In this document: positions 29,901 through 42,899 of the stretch, in pieces
How positions within the stretch are numbered: the first letter of the stretch is position 1
Layout of the letters: the number at the start of each line of letters is the position of its first letter
Assembly (NCBI GenBank): GCA_932294295.1
Contig: OW028582.1
Coordinates: 1 to 64,000, forward strand
Direction of reading: 5' to 3'
DNA from: Alitta virens
Taxonomy: Eukaryota > Annelida > Polychaeta > Phyllodocida > Nereididae
DNA length: 64,000 nucleotides
Program-made: the position numbers and the translations under genes
The notes under the pieces: model-generated
What the model saw: the letters and a program-made list of their open reading frames with translations, nothing else
Database searches by the model: none
Told to the model about the DNA's origin: nothing

Positions 29901-31989
29901 CGGCTGTTGGGGGTGGCTGGAGGCCGTCATAAGGAACATAAATAGTCTCAGAAAATGTTGGGAAAAAATGATGACACATTGAGAAACTGCTGGGCAAGCA
30001 TTTCCTTCTGAAAGTGTTGGTAAGATGAGAATGACACGACAAACATTCTCTACCTGGGAGTGTTGTTAAATTGAGAATTGCATGGCAAGCATTCCCTTCC
30101 TGGGAGTGTTGATAGCTTGAGAAACTGAATGGCAAGCATTCCCTTCCTGGGAATGTTGGCAAATGGAGAAATTGCATAGCAGGTATTCCCTTCCTGGGAG
30201 TGTTGACAGATTGAGAAACTGCTTGTCAAGAATGTGCTTCCTTGATGTGTCGGCAAGTCAAGAAAGTGCACAGCAGGCGCTCCTCGTTTTGAGTGTCAGC
30301 ATTTTAACGTGCACTGGGAGTAATATCTGTTCTTGGACATTGAGGATCTGCTTGGCAAGCATTTCCTTCTGGAAGCATTTCCTTCCTGGGAGTGTTGGTA
30401 AAATGAGAATGACATGACAAACATTCCCTTCCTGGGAGTGTTGTCAAATTGAGAATCGCATGGCAAGCATTCCCTTCCTGGGAGTGTTGATAGATTGAGA
30501 AACTGAGAAACAGGCAATTATGGGACATGGATTAGAAGGTACGGCTGTTGGGGGTGGCTGGAGGCCGTCATAAGGAACATAAATAGTCTCAGAAAATGTC
30601 GGTAAAAAATGATGACACATTGAGAAACTGCTTGGCAAGCATTTCCATCTGAAAGTTTTGGTAAAATGAGAATGACACGACAAACATTACCTTCCTGGGA
30701 GTGTTGTCAAATTGAAAATCGCATAGCAAGCATTCCCTTCCTAGGAGTGTTGATAGCTTGAGAAACTGAATGGCAAGCATTCCCTTCCTGGGAGTGTTGT
30801 CAAATGGAGAAATTGCATAGCAGGTATTCCCTTCCTGGGAGTGTTGACAGATTGAGAAACTGCTTGTCAAGAATGTGCTTCCTTGATTTGTCGGCGAGTC
30901 AAGAAAGTGCACAGCAGGCGCTCCTCGTTTTGAGTGTCAGCATTTTAACGTGCGCTGGGAGTAATTCCTGTTCTTGGACATTGAGGATCGGCTTGGCAAG
31001 CTTTTCCTTCTGGAAGCATTTCCTTCCTGGGAGTGTTGGTAAAATGAGAATGACATGACAAACATTCCCTTCCTGGGAGTGATGTCAAATTGAGAATCGC
31101 ATGGCAAGCATTCCCTTCCTGGGAGTGTTGATAGATTGAGAAACTGAGAAACAGGCAATTATGGGACATGGAGGAGAAGGTACGGCTGTTGGGGGTGGCT
31201 GGAGGCCGTCGTAAGGAACATAAATAGTCTCAGAAAATGTTGGGAAAAAATGATGACACATTGAGAAACTGCTTGGCAAGCATTTCCTTCTGAAAGTGTT
31301 GGTAAAATGAGAATGACACGACAAGCATTCCCTTCCTGGGAGTGTTGTCAAATTGAAAATCGCATGGCAAGCATTCCCTTCCTGGGAGTGTTGATAGATT
31401 GAGAAACTGAGAAACAGGCAATTATGGGACATGGATTAGAAGGTACGGCTGTTGGGGGTGGCTGGAGGCCGTCATAAGGAACATAAATAGTCTCAGAAAA
31501 TGTTGGGAAAAAATGATGACACATTGAGAAACTGCTGGGCAAGCATTTCCTTCTGAAAGTGTTGGTAAGATGAGAATGACACGACAAACATTCTCTACCT
31601 GGGAGTGTTGTCAAATTGAGAATTGCATGGCAAGCATTCCCTTCCTGGGAGTGTTGATAGCTTGAGAAACTGAATGGCAAGCATTCCCTTCCTGGGAATG
31701 TTGGCAAATGGAGAAATTGCATAGCAGGTATTCCCTTCCTGGGAGTGTTGACAGATTGAGAAACTGCTTGTCAAGAATGTGCTTCCTTGATGTGTCGGCA
31801 AGTCAAGAAAGTGCACAGCAGGCGCTCCTCGTTTTGAGTGTCAGCATTTTAACGTGCACTGGGAGTAATATCTGTTCTTGGACATTGAGGATCTGCTTGG
31901 CAAGCATTTCCTTCTGGAAGCATTTCCTTCCTGGGAGTGTTGGTAAAATGAGAATGACATGACAAACATTCCCTTCCTGGGAGTGTTGT

Positions 31990-34900
31990 CAAATTGAGAA
32001 TCGCATGGCAAGCATTCCCTTCCTGGGAGTGTTGATAGATTGAGAAACTGAGAAACAGGCAATTATGGGACATGGATTAGAAGGTACGGCTGTTGGGGGT
32101 GGCTGGAGGCCGTCATAAGGAACATAAATAGTCTCAGAAAATGTCGGTAAAAAATGATGACACATTGAGAAACTGCTTGGCAAGCATTTCCATCTGAAAG
32201 TTTTGGTAAAATGAGAATGACACGACAAACATTACCTTCCTGGGAGTGTTGTCAAATTGAAAATCGCATAGCAAGCATTCCCTTCCTAGGAGTGTTGATA
32301 GCTTGAGAAACTGAATGGCAAGCATTCCCTTCCTGGGAGTGTTGTCAAATGGAGAAATTGCATAGCAGGTATTCCCTTCCTGGGAGTGTTGACAGATTGA
32401 GAAACTGCTTGTCAAGAATGTGCTTCCTTGATTTGTCGGCGAGTCAAGAAAGTGCACAGCAGGCGCTCCTCGTTTTGAGTGTCAGCATTTTAACGTGCGC
32501 TGGGAGTAATTCTGTTCTTGGACATTGAGGATCGGCTTGGCAAGCTTTTCCTTCTGGAAGCATTTCCTTCCTGGGAGTGTTGGTAAAATGAGAATGACAT
32601 GACAAACATTCCCTTCCTGGGAGTGATGTCAAATTGAGAATCGCATGGCAAGCATTCCTTTCCTGGGAGTGTTGATAGATTGAGAAACTGAGAAACAGGC
32701 AATTATGGGACATGGAGGAGAAGGTACAGCTGTTGGGGGTGGCTGAAGCCGACGTAAGGAACATAAATAGTCTCAGAAAATGTTGGGAAAAAATGATGAC
32801 ACATTGAGAAACTGCTTGGCAAGCATTTCCTTCTGAAAGTGTTGGTAAAATGAGAATGACACGACAAGCATTCCCTTCCTGGGAGTGTTGTCAAATTGAG
32901 AATTGCATGGCAAGCATTCCCTTCCTGGGAGTGTTGATAGATTGAGAAACTGAGAAACAGGCAATTATGGGACATGGATTAGAAGGTACGGCTGTTGGGG
33001 GTGGCTGGAGGCCGTCATAAGGAACATAAATAGTCTCAGAAAATGTTGGGAAAAAATGATGACACATTGAGAAACTGCTGGGCAAGCATTTCCTTCTGAA
33101 AGTGTTGGTAAGATGAGAATGACACGACAAACATTCTCTACCTGGGAGTGTTGTCAAATTGAGAATTGCATGGCAAGCATTCCCTTCCTGGGAGTGTTGA
33201 TAGCTTGAGAAACTGAATGGCAAGCATTCCCTTCCTGGGAATGTTGGCAAATGGAGAAATTGCATAGCAGGTATTCCCTTCCTGGGAGTGTTGACAGATT
33301 GAGAAACTGCTTGTCAAGAATGTGCTTCCTTGATGTGTCGGCAAGTCAAGAAAGTGCACAGCAGGCGCTCCTCGTTTTGAGTGTCAGCATTTTAACGTGC
33401 GCTGGGAGTAATTCCTGTTCTTGGACATTGAGGATCGGCTTGGCAAGCTTTTCCTTCTGGAAGCATTTCCTTCCTAGGAGTGTTGGTAAAATGAGAATGA
33501 CATGACAAACATTCCCTTCCTGGGAGTGATGTCAAATTGAGAATCGCATGGCAAGCATTCCCTTCCTGGGAGTGTTGATAGATTGAGAAACTGAGAAACA
33601 GGCAATTATGGGACATGGAGGAGAAGGTACGGCTGTTGGGGGTGGCTGGAGGCCGTCATAAGGAACATAAATAGTCTCAGAAAATGTCTGGAAAAAATGA
33701 TGACACATTGAGAAACTGCTTGGCAAGCATTTCCTTCTGAAAGTGTTGGTAAAATGAGAATCACACGACAAACATTCCCTTCCTGGGAGTGTTGTCAAAT
33801 TGAGAATTGCATGGCAAGCATTCCCTTCCTGGGAGTGTTGATAGCTTGAGAAACTGAATGGCAAGCATTCCCTTCCTGGGAGTGTTGTCAAATGGAGAAA
33901 TTGCATAGCAAGTATTCCCTTCCTGGGAGTGTTGACAGATTGAGAAACTGCTTGTCAAGAATGTGCTTCCTTGATTTGTCGGCGAGTCAAGAAAGTGCAC
34001 AGCAGGCACTCCTCGTTTTGAGTGTCAGCATTTTAACGTGCGCTGGGAGTAATTCTGTTCTTGGACATTGAGGATCGGCTTGGCAAGCTTTTCCTTCTGG
34101 AAGCATTTCCTTCCTGGGAGTGTTGGTAAAATGAGAATGACATGACAAACATTCCCTTCCTGGGAGTGATGTCAAATTGAGAATCGCATGGCAAGCATTC
34201 CCTTCCTGGGAGTGTTGATAGATTGAGAAACTGAGAAACAGGCAATTATGGGACATGGAGGAGAAGGTACAGCTGTTGGGGGTGGCTGAAGCCGACGTAA
34301 GGAACATAAATAGTCTCAGAAAATGTTGGGAAAAAATGATGACACATTGAGAAACTGCTTGGCAAGCATTTCCTTCTGAAAGTGTTGGTAAAATGAGAAT
34401 GACACGACAAGCATTCCCTTCCTGGGAGTGTTGTCAAATTGAAAATCGCATGGCAAGCATTCCCTTCCTGGGAGTGTTGATAGATTGAGAAACTGAGAAA
34501 CAGGCAATTATGGGACATGGATTAGAAGGTACGGCTGTTGGGGGTGGCTGGAGGCCGTCATAAGGAACATAAATAGTCTCAGAAAATGTTGGGAAAAAAT
34601 GATGACACATTGAGAAACTGCTGGGCAAGCATTTCCTTCTGAAAGTGTTGGTAAGATGAGAATGACACGACAAACATTCTCTACCTGGGAGTGTTGTTAA
34701 ATTGAGAATTGCATGGCAAGCATTCCCTTCCTGGGAGTGTTGATAGCTTGAGAAACTGAATGGCAAGCATTCCCTTCCTGGGAATGTTGGCAAATGGAGA
34801 AATTGCATAGCAGGTATTCCCTTCCTGGGAGTGTTGACAGATTGAGAAACTGCTTGTCAAGAATGTGCTTCCTTGATGTGTCGGCAAGTCAAGAAAGTGC

Positions 34901-37900
34901 ACAGCAGGCGCTCCTCGTTTTGAGTGTCAGCATTTTAACGTGCACTGGGAGTAATATCTGTTCTTGGACATTGAGGATCTGCTTGGCAAGCATTTCCTTC
35001 TGGAAGCATTTCCTTCCTGGGAGTGTTGGTAAAATGAGAATGACATGACAAACATTCCCTTCCTGGGAGTGTTGTCAAATTGAGAATCGCATGGCAAGCA
35101 TTCCCTTCCTGGGAGTGTTGATAGATTGAGAAACTGAGAAACTGAGAAACAGGCAATTATGGGACATGGATTAGAAGGTACGGCTGTTGGGGGTGGCTGG
35201 AGGCCGTCATAAGGAACATAAATAGTCTCAGAAAATGTCGGTAAAAAATGATGACACATTGAGAAACTGCTTGGCAAGCATTTCCATCTGAAAGTTTTGG
35301 TAAAATGAGAATGACACGACAAACATTACCTTCCTGGGAGTGTTGTCAAATTGAAAATCGCATAGCAAGCATTCCCTTCCTAGGAGTGTTGATAGCTTGA
35401 GAAACTGAATGGCAAGCATTCCCTTCCTGGGAGTGTTGTCAAATGGAGAAATTGCATAGCAGGTATTCCCTTCCTGGGAGTGTTGACAGATTGAGAAACT
35501 GCTTGTCAAGAATGTGCTTCCTTGATTTGTCGGCGAGTCAAGAAAGTGCACAGCAGGCGCTCCTCGTTTTGAGTGTCAGCATTTTAACGTGCGCTGGGAG
35601 TAATTCCTGTTCTTGGACATTGAGGATCGGCTTGGCAAGCTTTTCCTTCTGGAAGCATTTCCTTCCTGGGAGTGTTGGTAAAATGAGAATGACATGACAA
35701 ACATTCCCTTCCTGGGAGTGATGTCAAATTGAGAATCGCATGGCAAGCATTCCCTTCCTGGGAGTGTTGATAGATTGAGAAACTGAGAAACAGGCAATTA
35801 TGGGACATGGAGGAGAAGGTACGGCTGTTGGGGGTGGCTGGAGGCCGTCGTAAGGAACATAAATAGTCTCAGAAAATGTTGGGAAAAAATGATGACACAT
35901 TGAGAAACTGCTTGGCAAGCATTTCCTTCTGAAAGTGTTGGTAAAATGAGAATGACACGACAAGCATTCCCTTCCTGGGAGTGTTGTCAAATTGAAAATC
36001 GCATGGCAAGCATTCCCTTCCTGGGAGTGTTGATAGATTGAGAAACTGAGAAACAGGCAATTATGGGACATGGATTAGAAGGTACGGCTGTTGGGGGTGG
36101 CTGGAGGCCGTCATAAGGAACATAAATAGTCTCAGAAAATGTCGGTAAAAAATGATGACACATTGAGAAACTGCTTGGCAAGCATTTCCATCTGAAAGTT
36201 TTGGTAAAATGAGAATGACACGACAAACATTACCTTCCTGGGAGTGTTGTCAAATTGAAAATCGCATAGCAAGCATTCCCTTCCTAGGAGTGTTGATAGC
36301 TTGAGAAACTGAATGGCAAGCATTCCCTTCCTGGGAGTGTTGTCAAATGGAGAAATTGCATAGCAGGTATTCCCTTCCTGGGAGTGTTGACAGATTGAGA
36401 AACTGCTTGTCAAGAATGTGCTTCCTTGATTTGTCGGCGAGTCAAGAAAGTGCACAGCAGGCGCTCCTCGTTTTGAGTGTCAGCATTTTAACGTGCGCTG
36501 GGAGTAATTCTGTTCTTGGACATTGAGGATCGGCTTGGCAAGCTTTTCCTTCTGGAAGCATTTCCTTCCTGGGAGTGTTGGTAAAATGAGAATGACATGA
36601 CAAACATTCCCTTCCTGGGAGTGATGTCAAATTGAGAATCGCATGGCAAGCATTCCTTTCCTGGGAGTGTTGATAGATTGAGAAACTGAGAAACAGGCAA
36701 TTATGGGACATGGAGGAGAAGGTACAGCTGTTGGGGGTGGCTGAAGCCGACGTAAGGAACATAAATAGTCTCAGAAAATGTTGGGAAAAAATGATGACAC
36801 ATTGAGAAACTGCTTGGCAAGCATTTCCTTCTGAAAGTGTTGGTAAAATGAGAATGACACGACAAGCATTCCCTTCCTGGGAGTGTTGTCAAATTGAGAA
36901 TTGCATGGCAAGCATTCCCTTCCTGGGAGTGTTGATAGATTGAGAAACTGAGAAACAGGCAATTATGGGACATGGATTAGAAGGTACGGCTGTTGGGGGT
37001 GGCTGGAGGCCGTCATAAGGAACATAAATAGTCTCAGAAAATGTTGGGAAAAAATGATGACACATTGAGAAACTGCTGGGCAAGCATTTCCTTCTGAAAG
37101 TGTTGGTAAGATGAGAATGACACGACAAACATTCTCTACCTGGGAGTGTTGTCAAATTGAGAATTGCATGGCAAGCATTCCCTTCCTGGGAGTGTTGATA
37201 GCTTGAGAAACTGAATGGCAAGCATTCCCTTCCTGGGAATGTTGGCAAATGGAGAAATTGCATAGCAGGTATTCCCTTCCTGGGAGTGTTGACAGATTGA
37301 GAAACTGCTTGTCAAGAATGTGCTTCCTTGATGTGTCGGCAAGTCAAGAAAGTGCACAGCAGGCGCTCCTCGTTTTGAGTGTCAGCATTTTAACGTGCGC
37401 TGGGAGTAATTCCTGTTCTTGGACATTGAGGATCGGCTTGGCAAGCTTTTCCTTCTGGAAGCATTTCCTTCCTAGGAGTGTTGGTAAAATGAGAATGACA
37501 TGACAAACATTCCCTTCCTGGGAGTGATGTCAAATTGAGAATCGCATGGCAAGCATTCCCTTCCTGGGAGTGTTGATAGATTGAGAAACTGAGAAACAGG
37601 CAATTATGGGACATGGAGGAGAAGGTACGGCTGTTGGGGGTGGCTGGAGGCCGTCATAAGGAACATAAATAGTCTCAGAAAATGTCTGGAAAAAATGATG
37701 ACACATTGAGAAACTGCTTGGCAAGCATTTCCTTCTGAAAGTGTTGGTAAAATGAGAATCACACGACAAACATTCCCTTCCTGGGAGTGTTGTCAAATTG
37801 AGAATTGCATGGCAAGCATTCCCTTCCTGGGAGTGTTGATAGCTTGAGAAACTGAATGGCAAGCATTCCCTTCCTGGGAGTGTTGTCAAATGGAGAAATT

Positions 37901-39985
37901 GCATAGCAAGTATTCCCTTCCTGGGAGTGTTGACAGATTGAGAAACTGCTTGTCAAGAATGTGCTTCCTTGATTTGTCGGCGAGTCAAGAAAGTGCACAG
38001 CAGGCACTCCTCGTTTTGAGTGTCAGCATTTTAACGTGCGCTGGGAGTAATTCTGTTCTTGGACATTGAGGATCGGCTTGGCAAGCTTTTCCTTCTGGAA
38101 GCATTTCCTTCCTGGGAGTGTTGGTAAAATGAGAATGACATGACAAACATTCCCTTCCTGGGAGTGATGTCAAATTGAGAATCGCATGGCAAGCATTCCC
38201 TTCCTGGGAGTGTTGATAGATTGAGAAACTGAGAAACAGGCAATTATGGGACATGGAGGAGAAGGTACAGCTGTTGGGGGTGGCTGAAGCCGACGTAAGG
38301 AACATAAATAGTCTCAGAAAATGTTGGGAAAAAATGATGACACATTGAGAAACTGCTTGGCAAGCATTTCCTTCTGAAAGTGTTGGTAAAATGAGAATGA
38401 CACGACAAGCATTCCCTTCCTGGGAGTGTTGTCAAATTGAAAATCGCATGGCAAGCATTCCCTTCCTGGGAGTGTTGATAGATTGAGAAACTGAGAAACA
38501 GGCAATTATGGGACATGGATTAGAAGGTACGGCTGTTGGGGGTGGCTGGAGGCCGTCATAAGGAACATAAATAGTCTCAGAAAATGTTGGGAAAAAATGA
38601 TGACACATTGAGAAACTGCTGGGCAAGCATTTCCTTCTGAAAGTGTTGGTAAGATGAGAATGACACGACAAACATTCTCTACCTGGGAGTGTTGTTAAAT
38701 TGAGAATTGCATGGCAAGCATTCCCTTCCTGGGAGTGTTGATAGCTTGAGAAACTGAATGGCAAGCATTCCCTTCCTGGGAATGTTGGCAAATGGAGAAA
38801 TTGCATAGCAGGTATTCCCTTCCTGGGAGTGTTGACAGATTGAGAAACTGCTTGTCAAGAATGTGCTTCCTTGATGTGTCGGCAAGTCAAGAAAGTGCAC
38901 AGCAGGCGCTCCTCGTTTTGAGTGTCAGCATTTTAACGTGCACTGGGAGTAATATCTGTTCTTGGACATTGAGGATCTGCTTGGCAAGCATTTCCTTCTG
39001 GAAGCATTTCCTTCCTGGGAGTGTTGGTAAAATGAGAATGACATGACAAACATTCCCTTCCTGGGAGTGTTGTCAAATTGAGAATCGCATGGCAAGCATT
39101 CCCTTCCTGGGAGTGTTGATAGATTGAGAAACTGAGAAACTGAGAAACAGGCAATTATGGGACATGGATTAGAAGGTACGGCTGTTGGGGGTGGCTGGAG
39201 GCCGTCATAAGGAACATAAATAGTCTCAGAAAATGTCGGTAAAAAATGATGACACATTGAGAAACTGCTTGGCAAGCATTTCCATCTGAAAGTTTTGGTA
39301 AAATGAGAATGACACGACAAACATTACCTTCCTGGGAGTGTTGTCAAATTGAAAATCGCATAGCAAGCATTCCCTTCCTAGGAGTGTTGATAGCTTGAGA
39401 AACTGAATGGCAAGCATTCCCTTCCTGGGAGTGTTGTCAAATGGAGAAATTGCATAGCAGGTATTCCCTTCCTGGGAGTGTTGACAGATTGAGAAACTGC
39501 TTGTCAAGAATGTGCTTCCTTGATTTGTCGGCGAGTCAAGAAAGTGCACAGCAGGCGCTCCTCGTTTTGAGTGTCAGCATTTTAACGTGCGCTGGGAGTA
39601 ATTCCTGTTCTTGGACATTGAGGATCGGCTTGGCAAGCTTTTCCTTCTGGAAGCATTTCCTTCCTGGGAGTGTTGGTAAAATGAGAATGACATGACAAAC
39701 ATTCCCTTCCTGGGAGTGATGTCAAATTGAGAATCGCATGGCAAGCATTCCCTTCCTGGGAGTGTTGATAGATTGAGAAACTGAGAAACAGGCAATTATG
39801 GGACATGGAGGAGAAGGTACGGCTGTTGGGGGTGGCTGGAGGCCGTCGTAAGGAACATAAATAGTCTCAGAAAATGTTGGGAAAAAATGATGACACATTG
39901 AGAAACTGCTTGGCAAGCATTTCCTTCTGAAAGTGTTGGTAAAATGAGAATGACACGACAAGCATTCCCTTCCTGGGAGTGTTGT
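31990..39985. repeat. 3998-bp tandem segmental duplication within satellite
   Basis: Sequence variants from about 31990 to 35987 recur 3998 bp to the right up to about 39985. An example is a C-to-T change giving GCATTCCTTTCC near 32655 and 36653. The boundary near 35987 coincides with the one place where two long blocks are adjacent (anchors 35443, 36347, 37249). The junction is an out-of-register exchange. End points are approximate. Confidence 0.75.
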
Positions 39986-42899
39986 CAAATTGAAAATCGC
40001 ATGGCAAGCATTCCCTTCCTGGGAGTGTTGATAGATTGAGAAACTGAGAAACAGGCAATTATGGGACATGGATTAGAAGGTACGGCTGTTGGGGGTGGCT
40101 GGAGGCCGTCATAAGGAACATAAATAGTCTCAGAAAATGTTGGGAAAAAATGATGACACATTGAGAAACTGCTGGGCAAGCATTTCCTTCTGAAAGTGTT
40201 GGTAAGATGAGAATGACACGACAAACATTCTCTACCTGGGAGTGTTGTCAAATTGAGAATTGCATGGCAAGCATTCCCTTCCTGGGAGTGTTGATAGCTT
40301 GAGAAACTGAATGGCAAGCATTCCCTTCCTGGGAATGTTGGCAAATGGAGAAATTGCATAGCAGGTATTCCCTTCCTGGGAGTGTTGACAGATTGAGAAA
40401 CTGCTTGTCAAGAATGTGCTTCCTTGATGTGTCGGCAAGTCAAGAAAGTGCACAGCAGGCGCTCCTCGTTTTGAGTGTCAGCATTTTAACGTGCACTGGG
40501 AGTAATATCTGTTCTTGGACATTGAGGATCTGCTTGGCAAGCATTTCCTTCTGGAAGCATTTCCTTCCTGGGAGTGTTGGTAAAATGAGAATGACATGAC
40601 AAACATTCCCTTCCTGGGAGTGTTGTCAAATTGAGAATCGCATGGCAAGCATTCCCTTCCTGGGAGTGTTGATAGATTGAGAAACTGAGAAACAGGCAAT
40701 TATGGGACATGGATTAGAAGGTACGGCTGTTGGGGGTGGCTGGAGGCCGTCATAAGGAACATAAATAGTCTCAGAAAATGTCGGTAAAAAATGATGACAC
40801 ATTGAGAAACTGCTTGGCAAGCATTTCCATCTGAAAGTTTTGGTAAAATGAGAATGACACGACAAACATTACCTTCCTGGGAGTGTTGTCAAATTGAAAA
40901 TCGCATAGCAAGCATTCCCTTCCTAGGAGTGTTGATAGCTTGAGAAACTGAATGGCAAGCATTCCCTTCCTGGGAGTGTTGTCAAATGGAGAAATTGCAT
41001 AGCAGGTATTCCCTTCCTGGGAGTGTTGACAGATTGAGAAACTGCTTGTCAAGAATGTGCTTCCTTGATTTGTCGGCGAGTCAAGAAAGTGCACAGCAGG
41101 CGCTCCTCGTTTTGAGTGTCAGCATTTTAACGTGCGCTGGGAGTAATTCTGTTCTTCGACATTGAGGATCGGCTTGGCAAGCTTTTCCTTCTGGAAGCAT
41201 TTCCTTCCTGGGAGTGTTGGTAAAATGAGAATGACATGACAAACATTCCCTTCCTGGGAGTGATGTCAAATTGAGAATCGCATGGCAAGCATTCCCTTCC
41301 TGGGAGTGTTGATAGATTGAGAAACTGAGAAACAGGCAATTATGGGACATGGAGGAGAAGGTACAGCTGTTGGGGGTGGCTGAAGCCGACGTAAGGAACA
41401 TAAATAGTCTCAGAAAATGTTGGGAAAAAATGATGACACATTGAGAAACTGCTTGGCAAGCATTTCCTTCTGAAAGTGTTGGTAAAATGAGAATGACACG
41501 ACAAGCATTCCCTTCCTGGGAGTGTTGTCAAATTGAAAATCGCATGGCAAGCATTCCCTTCCTGGGAGTGTTGATAGATTGAGAAACTGAGAAACAGGCA
41601 ATTATGGGACATGGATTAGAAGGTACGGCTGTTGGGGGTGGCTGGAGGCCGTCATAAGGAACATAAATAGTCTCAGAAAATGTTGGGAAAAAATGATGAC
41701 ACATTGAGAAACTGCTGGGCAAGCATTTCCTTCTGAAAGTGTTGGTAAGATGAGAATGACACGACAAACATTCTCTACCTGGGAGTGTTGTTAAATTGAG
41801 AATTGCATGGCAAGCATTCCCTTCCTGGGAGTGTTGATAGCTTGAGAAACTGAATGGCAAGCATTCCCTTCCTGGGAATGTTGGCAAATGGAGAAATTGC
41901 ATAGCAGGTATTCCCTTCCTGGGAGTGTTGACAGATTGAGAAACTGCTTGTCAAGAATGTGCTTCCTTGATGTGTCGGCAAGTCAAGAAAGTGCACAGCA
42001 GGCGCTCCTCGTTTTGAGTGTCAGCATTTTAACGTGCACTGGGAGTAATATCTGTTCTTGGACATTGAGGATCTGCTTGGCAAGCATTTCCTTCTGGAAG
42101 CATTTCCTTCCTGGGAGTGTTGGTAAAATGAGAATGACATGACAAACATTCCCTTCCTGGGAGTGTTGTCAAATTGAGAATCGCATGGCAAGCATTCCCT
42201 TCCTGGGAGTGTTGATAGATTGAGAAACTGAGAAACAGGCAATTATGGGACATGGATTAGAAGGTACGGCTGTTGGGGGTGGCTGGAGGCCGTCATAAGG
42301 AACATAAATAGTCTCAGAAAATGTCGGTAAAAAATGATGACACATTGAGAAACTGCTTGGCAAGCATTTCCATCTGAAAGTTTTGGTAAAATGAGAATGA
42401 CACGACAAACATTACCTTCCTGGGAGTGTTGTCAAATTGAAAATCGCATAGCAAGCATTCCCTTCCTAGGAGTGTTGATAGCTTGAGAAACTGAATGGCA
42501 AGCATTCCCTTCCTGGGAGTGTTGTCAAATGGAGAAATTGCATAGCAGGTATTCCCTTCCTGGGAGTGTTGACAGATTGAGAAACTGCTTGTCAAGAATG
42601 TGCTTCCTTGATTTGTCGGCGAGTCAAGAAAGTGCACAGCAGGCGCTCCTCGTTTTGAGTGTCAGCATTTTAACGTGCGCTGGGAGTAATTCTGTTCTTG
42701 GACATTGAGGATCGGCTTGGCAAGCTTTTCCTTCTGGAAGCATTTCCTTCCTGGGAGTGTTGGTAAAATGAGAATGACATGACAAACATTCCCTTCCTGG
42801 GAGTGATGTCAAATTGAGAATCGCATGGCAAGCATTCCTTTCCTGGGAGTGTTGATAGATTGAGAAACTGAGAAACAGGCAATTATGGGACATGGAGGA

